Source: Mantis religiosa
Taxonomy: Eukaryota > Arthropoda > Insecta > Mantodea > Mantidae
NCBI GenBank assembly: GCA_030765055.1
Contig: CM060947.1
Span: 52,493,611 to 52,557,610, forward strand
DNA: 64,000 bases
Direction: 5' to 3'
The position numbers were made by a program, and so were the translations under genes. Each line of letters begins with the position of its first letter. Within the stretch, counting starts at the first letter, position 1. This document shows, piece after piece, positions 50,026 through 64,000 of the stretch. The notes under the pieces are model-generated. The model worked only from the letters and a program-made list of their open reading frames with translations, ran no database searches and was not told where the DNA came from.

Positions 50026-50208
50026 GCAGCGGCAGGCGGTACTGGATATGTCTGAACTTGCCTGGTTCTCACAGGCGGGAACCAGGAGTACCAACAATGA
50101 AACTACTACGGCGTGTTTGTTTCACAGAATATAATAAGATTGAATTTTAGTGCGAAAAATTATGTCCGTAAAAAGATTATCATAATTCTTTATTAAACAG
50201 CCCTCGTA

Positions 50209-52458
50209 CTAAAACATGAATTGTCTCTCTTTATATTTGTTTGAATGTTGAAAAATCTTTTCCTGGTGAACGCCTTCCGCATGATAAAAAGATGTATTCA
50301 GCATTATACGGTCCATATTTGCTCTACTGAGTGAGTGTTGTTTTTATTGTAAAGATGGTACTCCTTTAGCAAGCGAGGTTTATTTTCATGAGCAGAAGTT
50401 TATAGAAGGTTTCAGAAAACCCTTAAGCGTGTAGTTTGATATCGGAGTGACAATAATTGAAATTCTGCCTATCAGAAACAATGTTTTTTCTTCAACTTGC
50501 AATCGAACTTGTTATTGTGGGAACAGGTTGGCAATATGATTCCAAGAGAGCAATATTACTAACAACATCCCTCCCGCCCCTTCTTCTTGTTGAATACGCT
50601 TGATTGAACGCCTTGCAGTTCCTGCAACCCTTGAATATAAAATACAACTGTTGCTCCTGTTATTTCCTTTCCCCGGAAAATATTTTAGCACTTTCTGATC
50701 ACGGAGGAAAAGACTGCAGCAGTTCCGCCAACATTCGCGAACAATAAAAGACGAAGCGAAGCGGAATGTAAAATTTCTCATTTCGTGAGGGAAACGATGC
50801 ATTGTGATCTTCTGCGGGAGTAATGAAGATATTCAACTTGAAGTTTTCAACATCAAAAAATGAGTTGGCAAACGGATGTAATACTTTCTGGCATAGAAAA
50901 TAAAACTCCGCTATGAATAATTACTAGCTCTCTGGCCTCAACTTTCATACATCTACATATATCTGTGACAATCTTCAGAAAATATTGGCAAAAATATCTT
51001 TTATTATTTAAAACACAAGACGAGTTGCACACGTATGTGCACCCGTACACATTAATATTACAAATGCCTAATGATATTAATCCAAATAAGCATTTGTCAA
51101 AATTATTTTTACATGTTTTTCTGTAGGTACAATGGTATTAGATGAGTACAGTAGTGAGTGAAGTTAAAGTAAAGTATTTTAAGAACTCCAGACTTTGTAA
51201 TGGCTTTGAATTTCATTTCTCTTTGTAATCTAAAGTGGTATTTCCAATAAAATAACGGTAAAAGTACAATATGTCATGAACAATAATAAATTCTTCTTGT
51301 TCTTTTGGTGTAGGACACAGTCCAGTTTATTTATTGTCCTTTTTCCCTTATATCATTGAGGCGTCGGGTGAGGGAGCCACAACTATGGATCAGACAGAAA
51401 AATCCAGAGATCGGTGATCAGTCCAGTCTCCGAAACGAGAGTGAGGGAAGTAGATAAACAATTTTTAAATAAAAGCAAATTATTATGCAATGGTACACTG
51501 AGTAGCTAAATAACTCGGTTGAATGCACTACTCCCTGTAGTTACCACCGAGGTAAAGTAAGTAAATAATTACCTCTAACGGAAGAAAGCAGAATGAGTGA
51601 TTTGGAGGCAATTTAAACGTTCTTCAGAAGAACTTTGAACAGCTTTCTCAATAATATTGTAAAATAAAGCAATAAAATCATACTGCTATTCTTTTAGGGG
51701 TGGTATAATTAATTGAAACTCCAGGAGCGAGGATAATGTTGTGGCAGTACTTTCTCACCACCTCACGCAATACGTACCTGGACTCGACGTCAGTTATGCT
51801 TCCTCAGTCTCTGCTGTCGATGGTCCGCGGTCTGCTTGCCCTTGCCTCCGGCTGATGTAAACTTTTTCTCCTGCATGGACTCTTTGGTTAATACATCTGC
51901 TATATTTCAACTTAACTCTATGCAGTGCACGGTGAAAGAATTAAATAAGCCGAAGGAGACACCAGACGAAATGCTCAGATTATACTTGACTACAATGGGA
52001 TGGGAGGACTGCATGGTCCATCTAGCCGCTTATACTCATACTGAAACACGGCGTCACAAGGAAAAAGCTAGCAGTGTATTGACCTGTCTTAACGGTACTT
52101 CTCAATAACTGACATACCAATCTATTGTCCTACATCCGTCCCTTCTGGACTCTGGCCCACAGTGCAAGGCTTATCACATATCTCTGCCCAGGTCCACGTT
52201 ACAATATTCTACATAAAAATATACATTTTCAGTTTTACAAACATAACCACTATTGACTTTTACATTTCGGAAATATATATTATTATTAAACATAATTAAT
52301 TGAATAATTAATGCACAGGGGTTAAAGGTTCCTTTTTCAATCCTGAGGATATTCAGCACAAATACGCCTTTTTATAATTAATAAAATATACATTTTGTTA
52401 CTTTTATTCTTTAAAAAGTTATAAAAAGCTACTCTTATTTGGGTTGGAGTAAAAAGTG
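50209..52458. other. No gene recognised
   Basis: A 90-codon plus-strand frame at 51836-52108 includes MGWEDCMVHLAAYTH and looks less random than most, but I cannot place it. It has no neighbouring exon or splice pattern that I trust. The rest is AT-rich. Confidence 0.5.
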
Positions 52459-54038
<1,580 letters not shown>

Positions 54039-54642
54039 TGCAGTGAATTCAAAAGTAGTCGAGATGTGGTGGAAGATTTGCTCGCTCTGGTCGGCCATCA
54101 ACTGTTTCAACTGAACTGAACATCACTAAAGTGCGGGCAATGGAGTCTGAAAATCGTCATTTAGGCCTGGGAGAGATTGCCGCTGAATTTCTATGTCTCA
54201 TGAATCGATTTATATCATTTTAAACGATCTTTTGTCCGAAAAAGATCAGATTTGTGGAAAGACAACTCATGGATTCTGCACCGTGATAACGCCCCAGCTA
54301 ACAAGGCTACCATTGTAAACGAATCTCTGGCCAAAAACTCAACAGATCTCATCGAACAACTAGTGTTTTCACCTGATCTGGCTCCGGGTGACATCTTTCT
54401 TTTCCCAAAATTCAAGTTACCACTTCGAGGGACCCGTTTTCAGTCGATGGAAGATATAAAGGCGAATTCCGGCGACAGTTGACCAAAGGATTCCAAAATA
54501 CGCATATAAAATGTTTTGATAATTGGTTTATTCTTTGGCATAAATGTAGGGGAAGAGGCCCACTTTGAAGGTGATAAAATAAAATCGAACGAATAATGTA
54601 TAATTTGTATTTCATTGACAAATTCGCGGAACTTTCTTGACG
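54039..54642 (+). pseudogene. Mariner family IV transposase, truncated and deleted
   Basis: Plus-strand frames read ARSGRPSTVSTELNITKVRA and LGEIAAEF (the second DNA-binding helix), then skip about 400 bp of coding. They resume with WILHRDNAPANKATIVNESL, FSPDLAPGDIFLFPKFKLPL and RGTRFQSMEDIKA (54280-54465). The last two catalytic aspartates are 34 residues apart. The first is deleted. The 5' end and left inverted repeat are lost at the GT repeat. The right end is probably CTTTCTTGACG at 54642, followed by TA. This family is distinct from I-III. Confidence 0.85.
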
Positions 54643-57226
54643 TATTATGAAACTAAAACGATTGCATATGTATTTTTCTTTGGCAAAACTAAACTACCTT
54701 CGGAATTCCAAATTATTGCTATTTCTAATATCTATTATTTTTCTCACTCCTCCTGCCACTGTTTCTCCTCGTCTCTATGCTCTTCTATAGCTGGACGAGA
54801 GAGTAATATAATTTAAAGAAACTTATGAAGAAGTGGACAAGGAATAAAATCCCTAACAAAATAATAGAAAGATAGGTGAAAGAGAGCAAAAGTAATCAGA
54901 ATAAAGGGATGTAATTGGCTATCAGAATTGCTAAGAGGCAAGTTCCAGAAGCAATCAATAGTTAACCAAAAAGGTAGAAAAGACACATGACTCATATTCC
55001 ACCAAGGCAAGAAGAAGAAGAAAGCATTAAGATGCAGATTTGTGTGGATAAATAAAATAAATTCAGTTATTCACCTTTTAGCCTAGATTTTGTGGTGGGT
55101 TCTGTAGCCCGGATTTTGACAGATTGCTCTATAATTTTATCCTTTCCAAGTATTCGTTGTATACATATTTTCAATGTGGTACTATGTAAAATTGATTTCT
55201 TTGTAATCTTATTTATTATTCCTGTTTTATCATTCTCTACGACTGTGCTTTCCTAATTAGTTTTTCTTTAGCAAGCGAGATGGCTCCACGAAGATCTTTG
55301 AGGATCTCATCCGAGAAGTCCCAGTTTCGATTCCCGTTCACCATCATCTATGACCTTGGCTTTCCCTGGTGAAATAGTAAAATAAATTTCTTATCTACCA
55401 CGATTTAATTTCTGTCTTTTGATTCGCATTCTTTTCATCTATTAGACGTGATTCTAGCTTTGGTGGCGTATGACGGCGCTAGACAAATGTTGGGGATGTT
55501 TGCTCAAATTGAACATTGTTATCATGTTCCTGGAAGATAATCTGTTGATTAATAGTTCATCATTCTCTCTCTGCAGCTCCAATAGTTGGACGAGCCTGGA
55601 ATTGTTTGCAATCTCCGCCAGATTCTGTGGCCTATCTGCATGATGACTGTAGGTTTCTTAACTTCATCCCTTCCTCCTATGAAGGCCAAAGCGCATGAGA
55701 TGACCTACTCTTATATAAGCTATAAAATATATCTATTATCTGACTTATTTTATTAATATTTCCTACTTTGATACGTTTCTTCCTGAGTTATTCTTGTTTC
55801 CTCTAGTATTTTCCTTATATATAAGAAGTTAATTATATTTTAAGTGATATTGACTGTTCCCTTAAAATTCGCCATGAACAGCGAAAACATAAATTCCCGC
55901 GTGAATACCGAACTACTAGTATTTTTATTCAGTAACTTTAAAATTTGCGACAGGAAAATTTTCGAGACAGTTTCCCCGCGCCGTGACATCTTTTAATTTC
56001 TATTTTCTCAAGAATATTCCTTTAAGTTTTCATTGAAATGTCATATTGTAACAAAGAGGCCATGAGGTAAGGTTATAGGGAGGTTGGTGCTGGGAAGTCG
56101 CTACTGTAAACAGATAAGTACCGCGCTCTCTTAATGTTAACACTGTGAGTGTTAGCGACATATAACTAGAAACTTCTGGAAGTTTTCTCACCTGAAACTT
56201 TCTGGTGTGATGAAAAGCACTGCTCTGTGAGGGACTTTGTGACATTGATGACGTATAGTGAGAGCTCTTATTGCAAGAGATTAGAGATGTCTTGTGTTAG
56301 ACTTATATCATGCAAATTGGACAGAAAGAATGTTGCTTCTTTTATTATTTTGCGAAGAAAGTGTAGTGATAGTGAAAGTGAACTTAGCGGAAATTTGAAG
56401 CAGTTTATTCAATGACAATGAAAATTAGTGAAGTGTCAGTTTAAAATCTGAACAAGTTCACAATTTGTTTCAGGGTATTGTCTTCGCGAATATGCAGGTT
56501 CTGAATTTTCGGGTAATAACTTGCTATGCCAAAGCATGTTCATAGCAAGCCGTATAGGTTTTCTTATGACGTAGCGGAGTTATCTTACTCTCTATTGGAG
56601 GATCCCAGAGCGCAGAATGTGTGAAATAAAAAGAGAGAAATTCATCTCGACTCCACCCTTCTGTGAAAAGAAAAACCACAGGTTGAAACAGCCCACGTGA
56701 CCGGGTTAGGAAACAGCAGAGAGGGCGAAAGAGAGAGAGGTGGGGGAAATATCTAGCGGCCGTACTTTGAGCCATAACAGACAAACTTTACTAATTAATT
56801 AAAAATTCTCACAAGGCTTTCTCCAACCATTATATGTTTTCTAAAGCTTTATTTTTCTATTCTACTTTTAAGTTACACACATTAATAACTCGAAGCCAAA
56901 TACAGAATTTTTATATAGATATGTAGGTGCAGATATAAATGTTCACACAATAATTGTTTCAAAGGTTGCTTTGAAATTACGGTCCAGTCAGGAAGCAGTC
57001 TACAGGACAGCTTTATGTTCGCTGTTTCTACCACGTACCTGGTAAGTAGATAGCGACAAGGGTTTGCATTAAATCCAAAAGTTCTGTATCGACATTTAGT
57101 GAGACTTTGAATTCTCCCCCACTCCAAAAGGACGTTTTAGAAATAGCACCTTTGTGACTGTCTGTGTGTGTTTGTTTCTATTTGTGTCCGATTATTTGTA
57201 TGACTGCCTATTGTGAATAGCATAAC
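54643..57226. other. No gene; weak repeats
   Basis: 55270-55340 holds a tRNA-like head on the plus strand (GAGATGGCTCCACG, then the B box GTTTCGATTCCC), perhaps a broken SINE. 56040-56250 is the second copy of the repeat at 37430. Nothing else is coding. Confidence 0.5.
56040..56250 (+). repeat. Dispersed repeat with heat-shock-type units, copy 2
   Basis: ATGAGGTAAGGTTATAG through AACAGATAAGTACCGCG resembles 37457-37520. GAAACTTCTGGAAGTTTTC at 56169-56187 is a run of four alternating GAA/TTC units at 5-bp spacing, the form of a heat shock element. Promoter function is unproven. Confidence 0.45.
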
Positions 57227-58060
57227 TAAAATACTAGAAGGTAGGTACGTTAATTACATACCACAAATTTCCTATCCCTGCATTTCATCTTCATTATTAT
57301 TTCACATCATCTCTCAATCTCTTTCAGAATAGAAGTTGGGCCGTTTCTGGGCCGCAGTAGGGTGGGACATTCATTACGAAGTCTACCCGAAAGTCCAAAG
57401 ACTCCGCCTTTATCAACCCTTATATACAAGGCAATACCTTGAGTCTAAAAAGCCCCGATCGACAACGTCAAGATGGGTGGAAGTGGATACGCCACTTACG
57501 CGCGTCAACCCTGCAGATAAGACTACCAAATAAACTCGGTGGGGCCACCTGGTGATCTGGCACACCTACTAACACTGCAGGCTAGTACCCGGGACATTTT
57601 AGTAAACGCTCTGTCCCCTCCGGGCGGCCGAAGCCTGGCCGGAGGTACACGATCTCCCCCGGGTGCCGCGAACACACTGCTCCCTCAAGTCCAACCCAAT
57701 CCGAACAACTCCCATTCGGGAGTGGCTCGAATGTTCGGCCCGAGGTTCCTCTTGGTAACGTTAGAGTATCACGAGTCCGCAGCGCTCGCACCACAGCAGC
57801 TGAAGGGGACGGATTCCGGCACCTATGGGGAGTAGTGTGGGATCCAGTTCTACTGGCCTGCCGGGGAGTTTACAACTGTTAAACTGCAGCGATCCTGCCA
57901 TCTGCACTGTCGTGGCCCCATGGACGACCGCCCTGTCTCGTCCCGCCTCAACCTTCCTCCCGGGGTGCCACACTTGGACGCTTAGGTACAATACCTACAC
58001 CAAGTTTGGACCTCTGTGCCAAATCCCCTCCGTAGCGCAGTCTAGTCCTGGGTGAAATTT
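57227..58060 (+). repeat. SINE-L, copy 3, 5'-truncated, broken by family X
   Basis: The left part (57227-57344: TAGGTACGTTAATTACAT, TTTCATCTTCATTATTATTT, CTCTTTCAGAATAGAAG) and right part (57840-58060: CTGCCGGGGAGTTTACAACT, CCTTCCTCCCGGGG, CAAATCCCCTCCGTA) match the SINE-L body. The middle of the element is replaced by a minus-oriented copy of family X. Confidence 0.75.
57345..57840 (-). repeat. Family X repeat, copy 1 (inverted)
   Basis: This GC-rich stretch, read on the minus strand, matches 58151-58657: CGTCCCCTTCAGCTGC, GGGAGTTGTTCGGATTGGGT, ACTAGCCTGCA, GATCACCAGGTGG and CGCGTAAGTGGCG. Similarity is strong up to about 57470 and then fades leftward. Confidence 0.75.
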
Positions 58061-58133
58061 CGGACTTTTATAAAACGAATTACTTTCCCTTATAGAAAGG
58101 GATGAATATTTGACAATTCAAACTAATTGCAGT

Positions 58134-58674
58134 CAACATCTCCACGTGGTTCCCATAGGGGACGGGATTCGTCCCCTTCAGCTGCCGTGGTGCGGGCGCT
58201 GCGTACCCTAGTGCTCGTGGTACCTCTGACGTTACCAGAGGAAACTCGGACCGAACATACGAGACCCTCCATGATTGGGAGTTGTTCGGATTGGGTTGGC
58301 CGCGAGGGGGCAGTAGTGGTTCCCGATACCCGTGGGAGATCGGGTACGTCTCCAGACGGGGTTGAGGGAAGCCATATATTCCGCCGTACTAGCCTGCATA
58401 GCTAGTAGAAGTTGTGCTAGATCACCAGGCGACTCCACCGAGGTCATATCCGTAGCCTTCCCATTTTGTTGCTGGCGCGCGTAAGTGGCGAAACCACTTC
58501 CATCCCGTCTTGCTAGTCTCTAGGTCTTGCACTTTGGAAAGCCCCACGGAGGCGCAGGGCGCCCTTTAGGGACAGCTTGGTAACTCCCTGGTTCAAGTTG
58601 ACCCGGGTCCTTGATCCTACGGGTCCAGGACTAATGGAAGTAGACCTCTGGCATTAACAACATCTTCACGTGGT
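58134..58674 (+). repeat. Family X repeat, copy 2, with 17-bp duplication
   Basis: A 507-bp insertion (58151-58657) lies between CAACATCTCCACGTGGT (58134-58150) and CAACATCTTCACGTGGT (58658-58674), 16 of 17 identical. A duplication of that length fits retroposition. The minus strand has a 71-codon open frame (58232-58447) with SPGDLAQLL and QAST. The corresponding plus-strand frame of copy 1 (57539-57835) reads PPGDLAHLL and QAST, and both contain a RMFGP stretch. The family may therefore derive from a coding region. I do not recognise it. Confidence 0.72.
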
Positions 58675-60200
58675 AAACGGCAGCAAATATTTTATTTGAG
58701 TAGAACTATCTCGTTTAATATTTTTATGATACGGCTTCATTTATTCTTACGTTTATCTGTGTTACAAAATTCCTTCAAGGTAAAGAAAATTTCAGAGATT
58801 ATTCTCAAAACGTTCAAGATGTACATTTTATTTGCCATGAAAATATTACATATCGGTGTTTAATTAAAACGTTTAAGGTCCTTTTTTGCAACAAAAAAAA
58901 AATGAGTGTTTAAAAATGTTTTACAAAAGGGGTAGTATGTAATTTTTCAAGTATCATTCTTGGAAGATGTTGAACTTAAATATAAGGTTTAGTATCCAGC
59001 TGGCCTTATGTGTCACTTAAGTTGCTTTCAAATAAATGCCAGGTCGCACACAAGCCCACATTAATAATGCTCTTTTATTGAAGGTTCCACAATATATTCT
59101 TTCGGTGAAATGTTGGAATAGAATCTCCTCTCTTACTATAAGTAAATAATGGAGAAAGTAAAAATTGGTTCTGCAAATTATGTATATTTAAAGCTCTTTA
59201 GAGGAGTTGGAGACCCAGCGATTTAGAAAAGTGAGATGTAGATTTGCAGTTCGATATAAGAGTGAGGGTTGGGGGTGGGAGGTGCTGACTCACATCTTTT
59301 CTTTGCACCCCAATGAGGTCACCCCCACGTTCTAATCTGTAATGTATTCATTAGACGGAACTCAACAGTTAGACAAAGTATGGATTTTTCTGCTTGCTGA
59401 CGGGAAAAAAAGAAACCATCCCTTGTTTTTTTCTCTCTCGGTGAGTTTGCAGAAAAAAAAGAGATCCCTCTCTGCTCTCTTTTCTGATTCTACTTCATCC
59501 TCAGGAAGCCCAGCAACCAAAGCTCTGGTGTAATGAACTTTTAATTCTGTTCTAAAACTCAGCTCACATAAAAGTTAATATCTTGAGTTTTGGAGTCGGT
59601 CGCTCTACACAAGTGCATGGGTATTACTAGTAAACAAATGAATGTTGAAGTACGTACTCGTTGGTAAACTGTGTGGCCTGTGTCGTACTATAGCTTGTTA
59701 ATAAACCATCTTTTCGTTGTAGGTAGACGAGGGTATATTTTAGACAAGAGGAATAGTCACAAGTCTGTTAGATTCCTGTTAGGATAGCAATTTCTCTATT
59801 TTTACTTACTACCAGACGAAAGTAATCAACAACAATATATGTTTGTGGCTCGAATTAAAACGAAGTATTTTCTCAAATCATTTGAATTATGTTAAAGTTA
59901 CTCATGCAATATTCATATACAAGCTGTTTCGAAACAACACGGAATGAACATAGCTGTTTCGTAGTTTATAACTTAGCTAGTCCGAATTGCGGTGTCGCAG
60001 CTTCGAAATTCCCTTAAGTATAATTTTATGCAGCATTAAATATTGTATTATTGTGTGATTAGGCAGTGCGGGAACCTCTGCTGTGCGAACCTCAAAAGTT
60101 GTTATTTGGACGCACTGGTCACGAAAACAAAAAGCATTGCTCCTTGCTCTTTATCAGTGACACTAGATTCGCTTTCAGGTAATGGGGCAAAGGGCAATTA
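58675..60200. other. No gene seen
   Basis: AT-rich with a G-rich patch near 59265. No motif. Confidence 0.6.
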
Positions 60201-61509
60201 CGAGGGTTGTTCAATAAAGAATGATCAGACTTTTTTTTTTGACAACGTATCTTTACTCATTCTCATAATTTTGATGGTCCTCCTCAAATTAGTCTCCCCT
60301 TAATGCGATACACTTGTCCCAGCCTTTCTACCGGTTTTCAAAGACATGCTGGAAACCATTTCTTGAGAGATACTTCAAAATCGCCTCCGCAGCCTTCACC
60401 ACTGCTTCTGATGATGGATAATGCCTCCCAGGAAGGTGTTTCTTCAAGTTAGGGAATATAAGAATGTCACATAGGGCTAAATCCAGTCTATAGGTAGGGT
60501 GACGGATGCACTTAATGTTGATTTTTGCAAGATATTCATCAACAACATTGGCAATATGCGGCCGAGTATTATCGTGGTGCAGCATCAGGCGTGCTTCACG
60601 GAAATGTGGTTTTTTGCGCCTGATATGCACTTCCAATGTTTTCAGGTCATCCCTGTAGTATTGTCCAGTTACTGATGTGTGTGCAGGTACAACATGCTGA
60701 TAAACCATTCCAAGAATACCAAAGAATGAGATGACTATTACTTTCCCAGCAGAAGCAACAACTTTTGCTTTTTGGGTGGTTGGTGATGAAGGAGATTTCT
60801 ACACTGAACTTTGCTGTTTGCTCTCAGGATCAAAATGTTGTATCCAAGCTTCATCAGCAGTGAATACGTTTGATCTTCCTCTAACATCAACTTTAACTGC
60901 ATCCAGACCTGCATGTGAATTCCCTTTTGTTCGGGATTCAACAGTATTGGAACCCATCGCGCACAAATACGTCTCATCTGTAATATTTCTATCACCAATG
61001 TATGGGTGGCACCCAATGAAATGTTTAGTCTTTCAGAAAGTGATCTTAGGGAAATTCGTCGATCCTCTCTCACAATGGCAGCAGCAGTATTTGATGTTTT
61101 CTTCCGTAAGAGCAGTAACTGAAGCACCGGATACACCTTCCTTTGAAATTGATTGTCTCCCCTCTTTAAACATCTTAAACCACCTTCGAGCTGTGCTGTA
61201 GGGAACAACAGAGTTTCCATAGGCCTCCTATAACACTGTATGGGCCTCAACTGAAGATTTGTTGAGATGAAAGCAGAATTTCAAAGCCGCATATTGTCCC
61301 TTGCGTGTCATCTCCATTGCAGCGGTAGGCGATGCTGAACATGTCTGTACTTACCTGGTTCTCACAGGCGGAAACCAGGAGTACCAACAATGAAATTACT
61401 ATAGCGTTTTTGTTTCACATTAAGCTAACAGGATATAATAAGATTGAATTTTAGTGTGAAAGATTATGACCGTAAAAAACTATGATCGTTCTTTATTGAA
61501 CAGCCCTCG
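60201..61509 (-). mobile_element. Mariner family III, full length
   Basis: The 1,309-bp element starts CGAGGGTTGTTCAATAAAG at 60201 and ends with the inverted match CTTTATTGAACAGCCCTCG at 61509. The left TA (60199-60200) is kept. The right has TG, probably a mutated TA. It is the reference for the two deleted copies, which lack bases equivalent to about 60610-61009. Confidence 0.92.
60280..61317 (-). pseudogene. Mariner family III transposase, frameshifted
   Basis: The ATG at about 61317 (MEMTRKGQYAALKFCF...) starts the frame. A one-base gain near 61085, just before NTAAAIVRED, shifts it. After more shifts the catalytic motifs are TADEAW (about 60865), LHHDNTRPHIANVV (about 60580) and LDLALCDILIF (about 60475), with D-34-D spacing. 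A stop after FENR (about 60328) cuts the C-terminus. All three aspartates survive. Confidence 0.88.
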
Positions 61510-64000
61510 TGGTTGTAAAAAAGTCGATAATGACTCAGACTGTTCCAAGGCTACTCATTTTGCTATGATCTTAAGTGTACAGTGCTTTTAATTAGTTACT
61601 GTAAAATCAACAGCTTTCTTTTCAGTTATAAATGCTTTAATTAGTATTATGAAACCCAGCGAAATAAAATGCTTGCCTCATTGCTTAAGGCGTTTAATTT
61701 TGGTTAGCTTTATCCACAAGTCGTTGATACTGTTCTTAGTTCTATTTATAATTTAATGCTTCCACCCTCAATCTCACTAACATTCACTTCCCTCTAAAAG
61801 GTTTAATCGAATATGTCCACTAGTTTATTTGCGTCATCGACTATTATAACGCAATGTTGAAACACGTTAAACACCCATAAACAAATAACTATAAAATAGC
61901 TTCTTTATTGCGGTTTCATAAGCCAAAGAAATTCTTAAAATCAGTAAGCTACCGTGGAGTATGTCGGTATATTTACAAACAGCTACAGAAGGTAGCACGG
62001 TGTGTCACCTACCTGCGAACTTCGATAGCGTGAGGCACGCGGCGTTGTTCCTCTAACTGCCAAACCACACTAATTCTGGAGCGTTTTATGTGACTATATT
62101 GGTGTTAAAAGCTATCTATATGTGTCATATAGAAGCTGAACCAATACTTCTATATATTTGTTCGGTGCTGTTCCGAAACATCCTGTGTATGTATAAATTG
62201 GTAATGAAATTGAAAATAGCCCTTTAGGCATATTGAAGGAACTTAGGCATGAATAATTCCATAGAAAAATAAACTTTCATAAGAGAGAGACCACGTGAGT
62301 GAAGAATGACGAAAAAGTATCACTATATCAAATTGTTTATCTTAAACATATCAGCAACTTTTTAAAACAGTCTCTAATCTTTCTATTCAAGATTGTCAAA
62401 AGATTTCATTTATTTCGGCCAATAAAAATAGTTTGTTTAACCAAAAATAACCTATATTAAGAGTTTGAAGGAGTTTAAATTTATAGTAATTCATATTTAC
62501 TTATCGATTAATCAAAATTTGGACTTTAAATGTTGATCAACTCTTTCGTTGTGTACGTTCTTTTTTGATGCTATTCCAGTAGCTCTATATTTGATGAGTC
62601 TACTGCCAGCAGTTATAGTGGTGAGCTACAGGATATTTCTCTTAGGGTATGCGTAGATTAGTGTAGCAATAGAGAACCAATTTAAGTTGGGCGATACTAA
62701 TTAATGTAGGGTAATAAATGAGCTATTTAGAGAGAGAGTTACTAAATGTTTGAGGGTGCAGAATTAAAGAGTATGTTAGCCAAAGAAATAATTATTGAAG
62801 CATAGTGTCTGCTAACCTCTGACGTATTTATATACTTAGGGTTTAAAATAACGTTTTCTTAAAGGCAGTAAGAAGCATAATTGCCTGTGAATTCCTGTAA
62901 CGAAAGACTCCTTGTAGCTGCCGCCAGGTATATAATAGTCTGTGCGCGGTCTTAAGTTGCTATGGTATGCCGATAATCGAAACAGTAAATTACTTCTGTA
63001 GGGCTCAAACATATGAAATACAGGTAAAGTAGTCACCGTTTATTTATAGTGGCCGCGCTTAAACCATCCCCAACCGGCTCTCTTTGTAGGGAAATACTAT
63101 TCTTCCCCCTAACCACAATGTCATAAACATCTTAGGAAACACCAACCGGGGTCAGAGGTGAAGAATTTTAGGCACATGTTTACAGCTGAGAATACCCAGG
63201 GTTGCCGTTGTTTAAAATAACTTTTAGAGGCAAAATATAAATAAATAAAGCAGAATTCACTGTAAGAAATCTTCATTGATCTTTTAAAATAAATTTTAAA
63301 TGATTAATGTTTCTTATCATAATACATAATGTTACAACACTTTATAACATAACTGAAAAGAGATATATTACCTATGCTGTTATGGTATTATTACTTCTAT
63401 TACGTACAAAAACTAAATGCGTATTATTAGCATAATATCTAAGGAAAGTTTAGTAAAACATCATTACAATTTTAAAGGGGTTAAATTGCATCAGTGTGCG
63501 TGAATTTACGAGGGATATTTACTTGAAAATCAAAGAAGCACTTTGGATATTCTTGTAGTTAATAATTTATAAGCAAAGATTGCACGTTATAGCTTTTTTT
63601 ATTGCAATCCTAAGCCCATTTATCCTGAAACATTTTCCTTTATTCTATGGCAGCTACAGGTGGTGAATTTCTGTTAATTTAACAAAGCAACAAATACTTC
63701 AAAAGTAAAACAAAACAAAAAAAAGCGAATCAAGAAATTAAAGAAGAACTAGTTAAGGAAACTCTATTACTCTTTTCAAATTTTCGAAGCATTTACAAGG
63801 ATGTCTGCTAATTTTACAAGTTTGAATAAGGTTAAGCAGTGTATATTTTTTGTGGGGGGTGGGTTTCTGCTAAACATAATTTAAATAAATAATCACGTAC
63901 ATTCTGCATAATAATTAAATATGTCATAAACGCTTTAGAACTCGATAAAGTTTAGAAATACTGTTAGATATATATTACAAGTATGAATGGAAATCCATGT
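61510..64000. other. No gene; motif Z copy 4
   Basis: The text is AT-rich to the window end. Motif Z on the minus strand lies at 62943-62985. No coding or mobile element motif was recognised. Confidence 0.6.
62943..62985 (-). repeat. Motif Z, copy 4
   Basis: The minus strand reads CTGTTTCGATTATCGGCATA, then AACTTAAGACCGCGC, matching the three plus-strand copies in order and spacing. Confidence 0.5.

Larger units (their letters stand above)
48590..50206 (-). mobile_element. Mariner family III, deleted copy with nested LTR
   Basis: The ends are CGAGGACTGTTCAG at 48590 and the inverted TATTAAACAGCCCTCG at 50206. TA lies outside each (48588-48589 and 50207-50208). The 753-bp LTR-like insertion at 48767-49519 splits it. 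Without that the element is about 860 bp. It has the same internal deletion as 15142-16028 (junction near 49711-49717). Confidence 0.88.

Noticed and set aside
51836..52108. 90-codon frame with MGWEDCMVHLAAYTH
   Set aside because: It looks somewhat protein-like, but I recognise no family. It is short, alone, and has no convincing splice context.
54830..55022. A third non-LTR 3' end before a short GAAGAAGAAGAA
   Set aside because: The frames before it do not show the GRPRKRW-type ending. Four GAA units are too few to count.

Overview
The window is AT-rich, repeat-dense eukaryotic DNA with no intact gene. The repeat content (several mariner families, tRNA-headed SINEs with target site duplications, non-LTR elements ending in GAA runs, very long microsatellites) fits a large arthropod genome, most likely an insect. 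A cockroach-like or other large-genome insect is only a guess. I found no host exon, rRNA or credible functional tRNA. Every recognisable coding stretch is a broken transposase, reverse transcriptase, RNase H or integrase.

Layout. 1-3.6 kb: SINE-A fragments, a short tandem repeat and an LTR-like R-U5 stretch. 3.8-8.4 kb: a complete but broken mariner (3813-5141), then a second mariner (5422-7992) into which a third (6252-7567) has jumped, and a scrap of a further DDE transposase. 9.2-17.3 kb: a long SINE (SINE-L), two insertions of a palindromic tRNA-like retroposon (called PT here), a pogo/Tigger-like remnant, a SINE-C copy, a non-LTR 3' end with GAA tail, and an internally deleted mariner. 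17.3-29.7 kb: mostly featureless AT-rich DNA with a possible MITE, SINE copies, a 634-bp AAT array and a CT/GT array. 29.7-31.3 kb: two more PT insertions. 32.6-36.0 kb: a gypsy-type integrase fossil, a non-LTR C-terminus with a 348-bp GAA array, another non-LTR C-terminal piece, and a 703-bp foldback element with 161-bp inverted arms and a 101-bp internal tandem repeat. 36-48 kb: SINE-A and SINE-L copies, an RNase H fossil, an LTR-like fragment and a SINE with an 11-bp duplication. 48.6-50.2 kb: a deleted mariner carrying a probable 753-bp solo LTR. 52.4-54.7 kb: two microsatellites and a truncated mariner. 57.2-58.7 kb: a SINE-L copy broken by one copy of a GC-rich repeat (family X), with a second X copy inverted beside it. 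60.2-61.5 kb: another full-length broken mariner. The rest shows nothing I can name.

The least ordinary objects are the PT retroposons at about 9.8, 16.8, 29.7 and 30.8 kb. Each is bounded by its own 12-14 bp target duplication and ends at the same 3' sequence. Each is built from roughly 318-bp tRNA-like monomers joined head-to-tail and head-to-head, so that it can fold back on itself.

Coordinates of repeat edges without a stated target duplication are good to about 10-30 bp. No alignment or database search was run; family names come from motifs read by eye.
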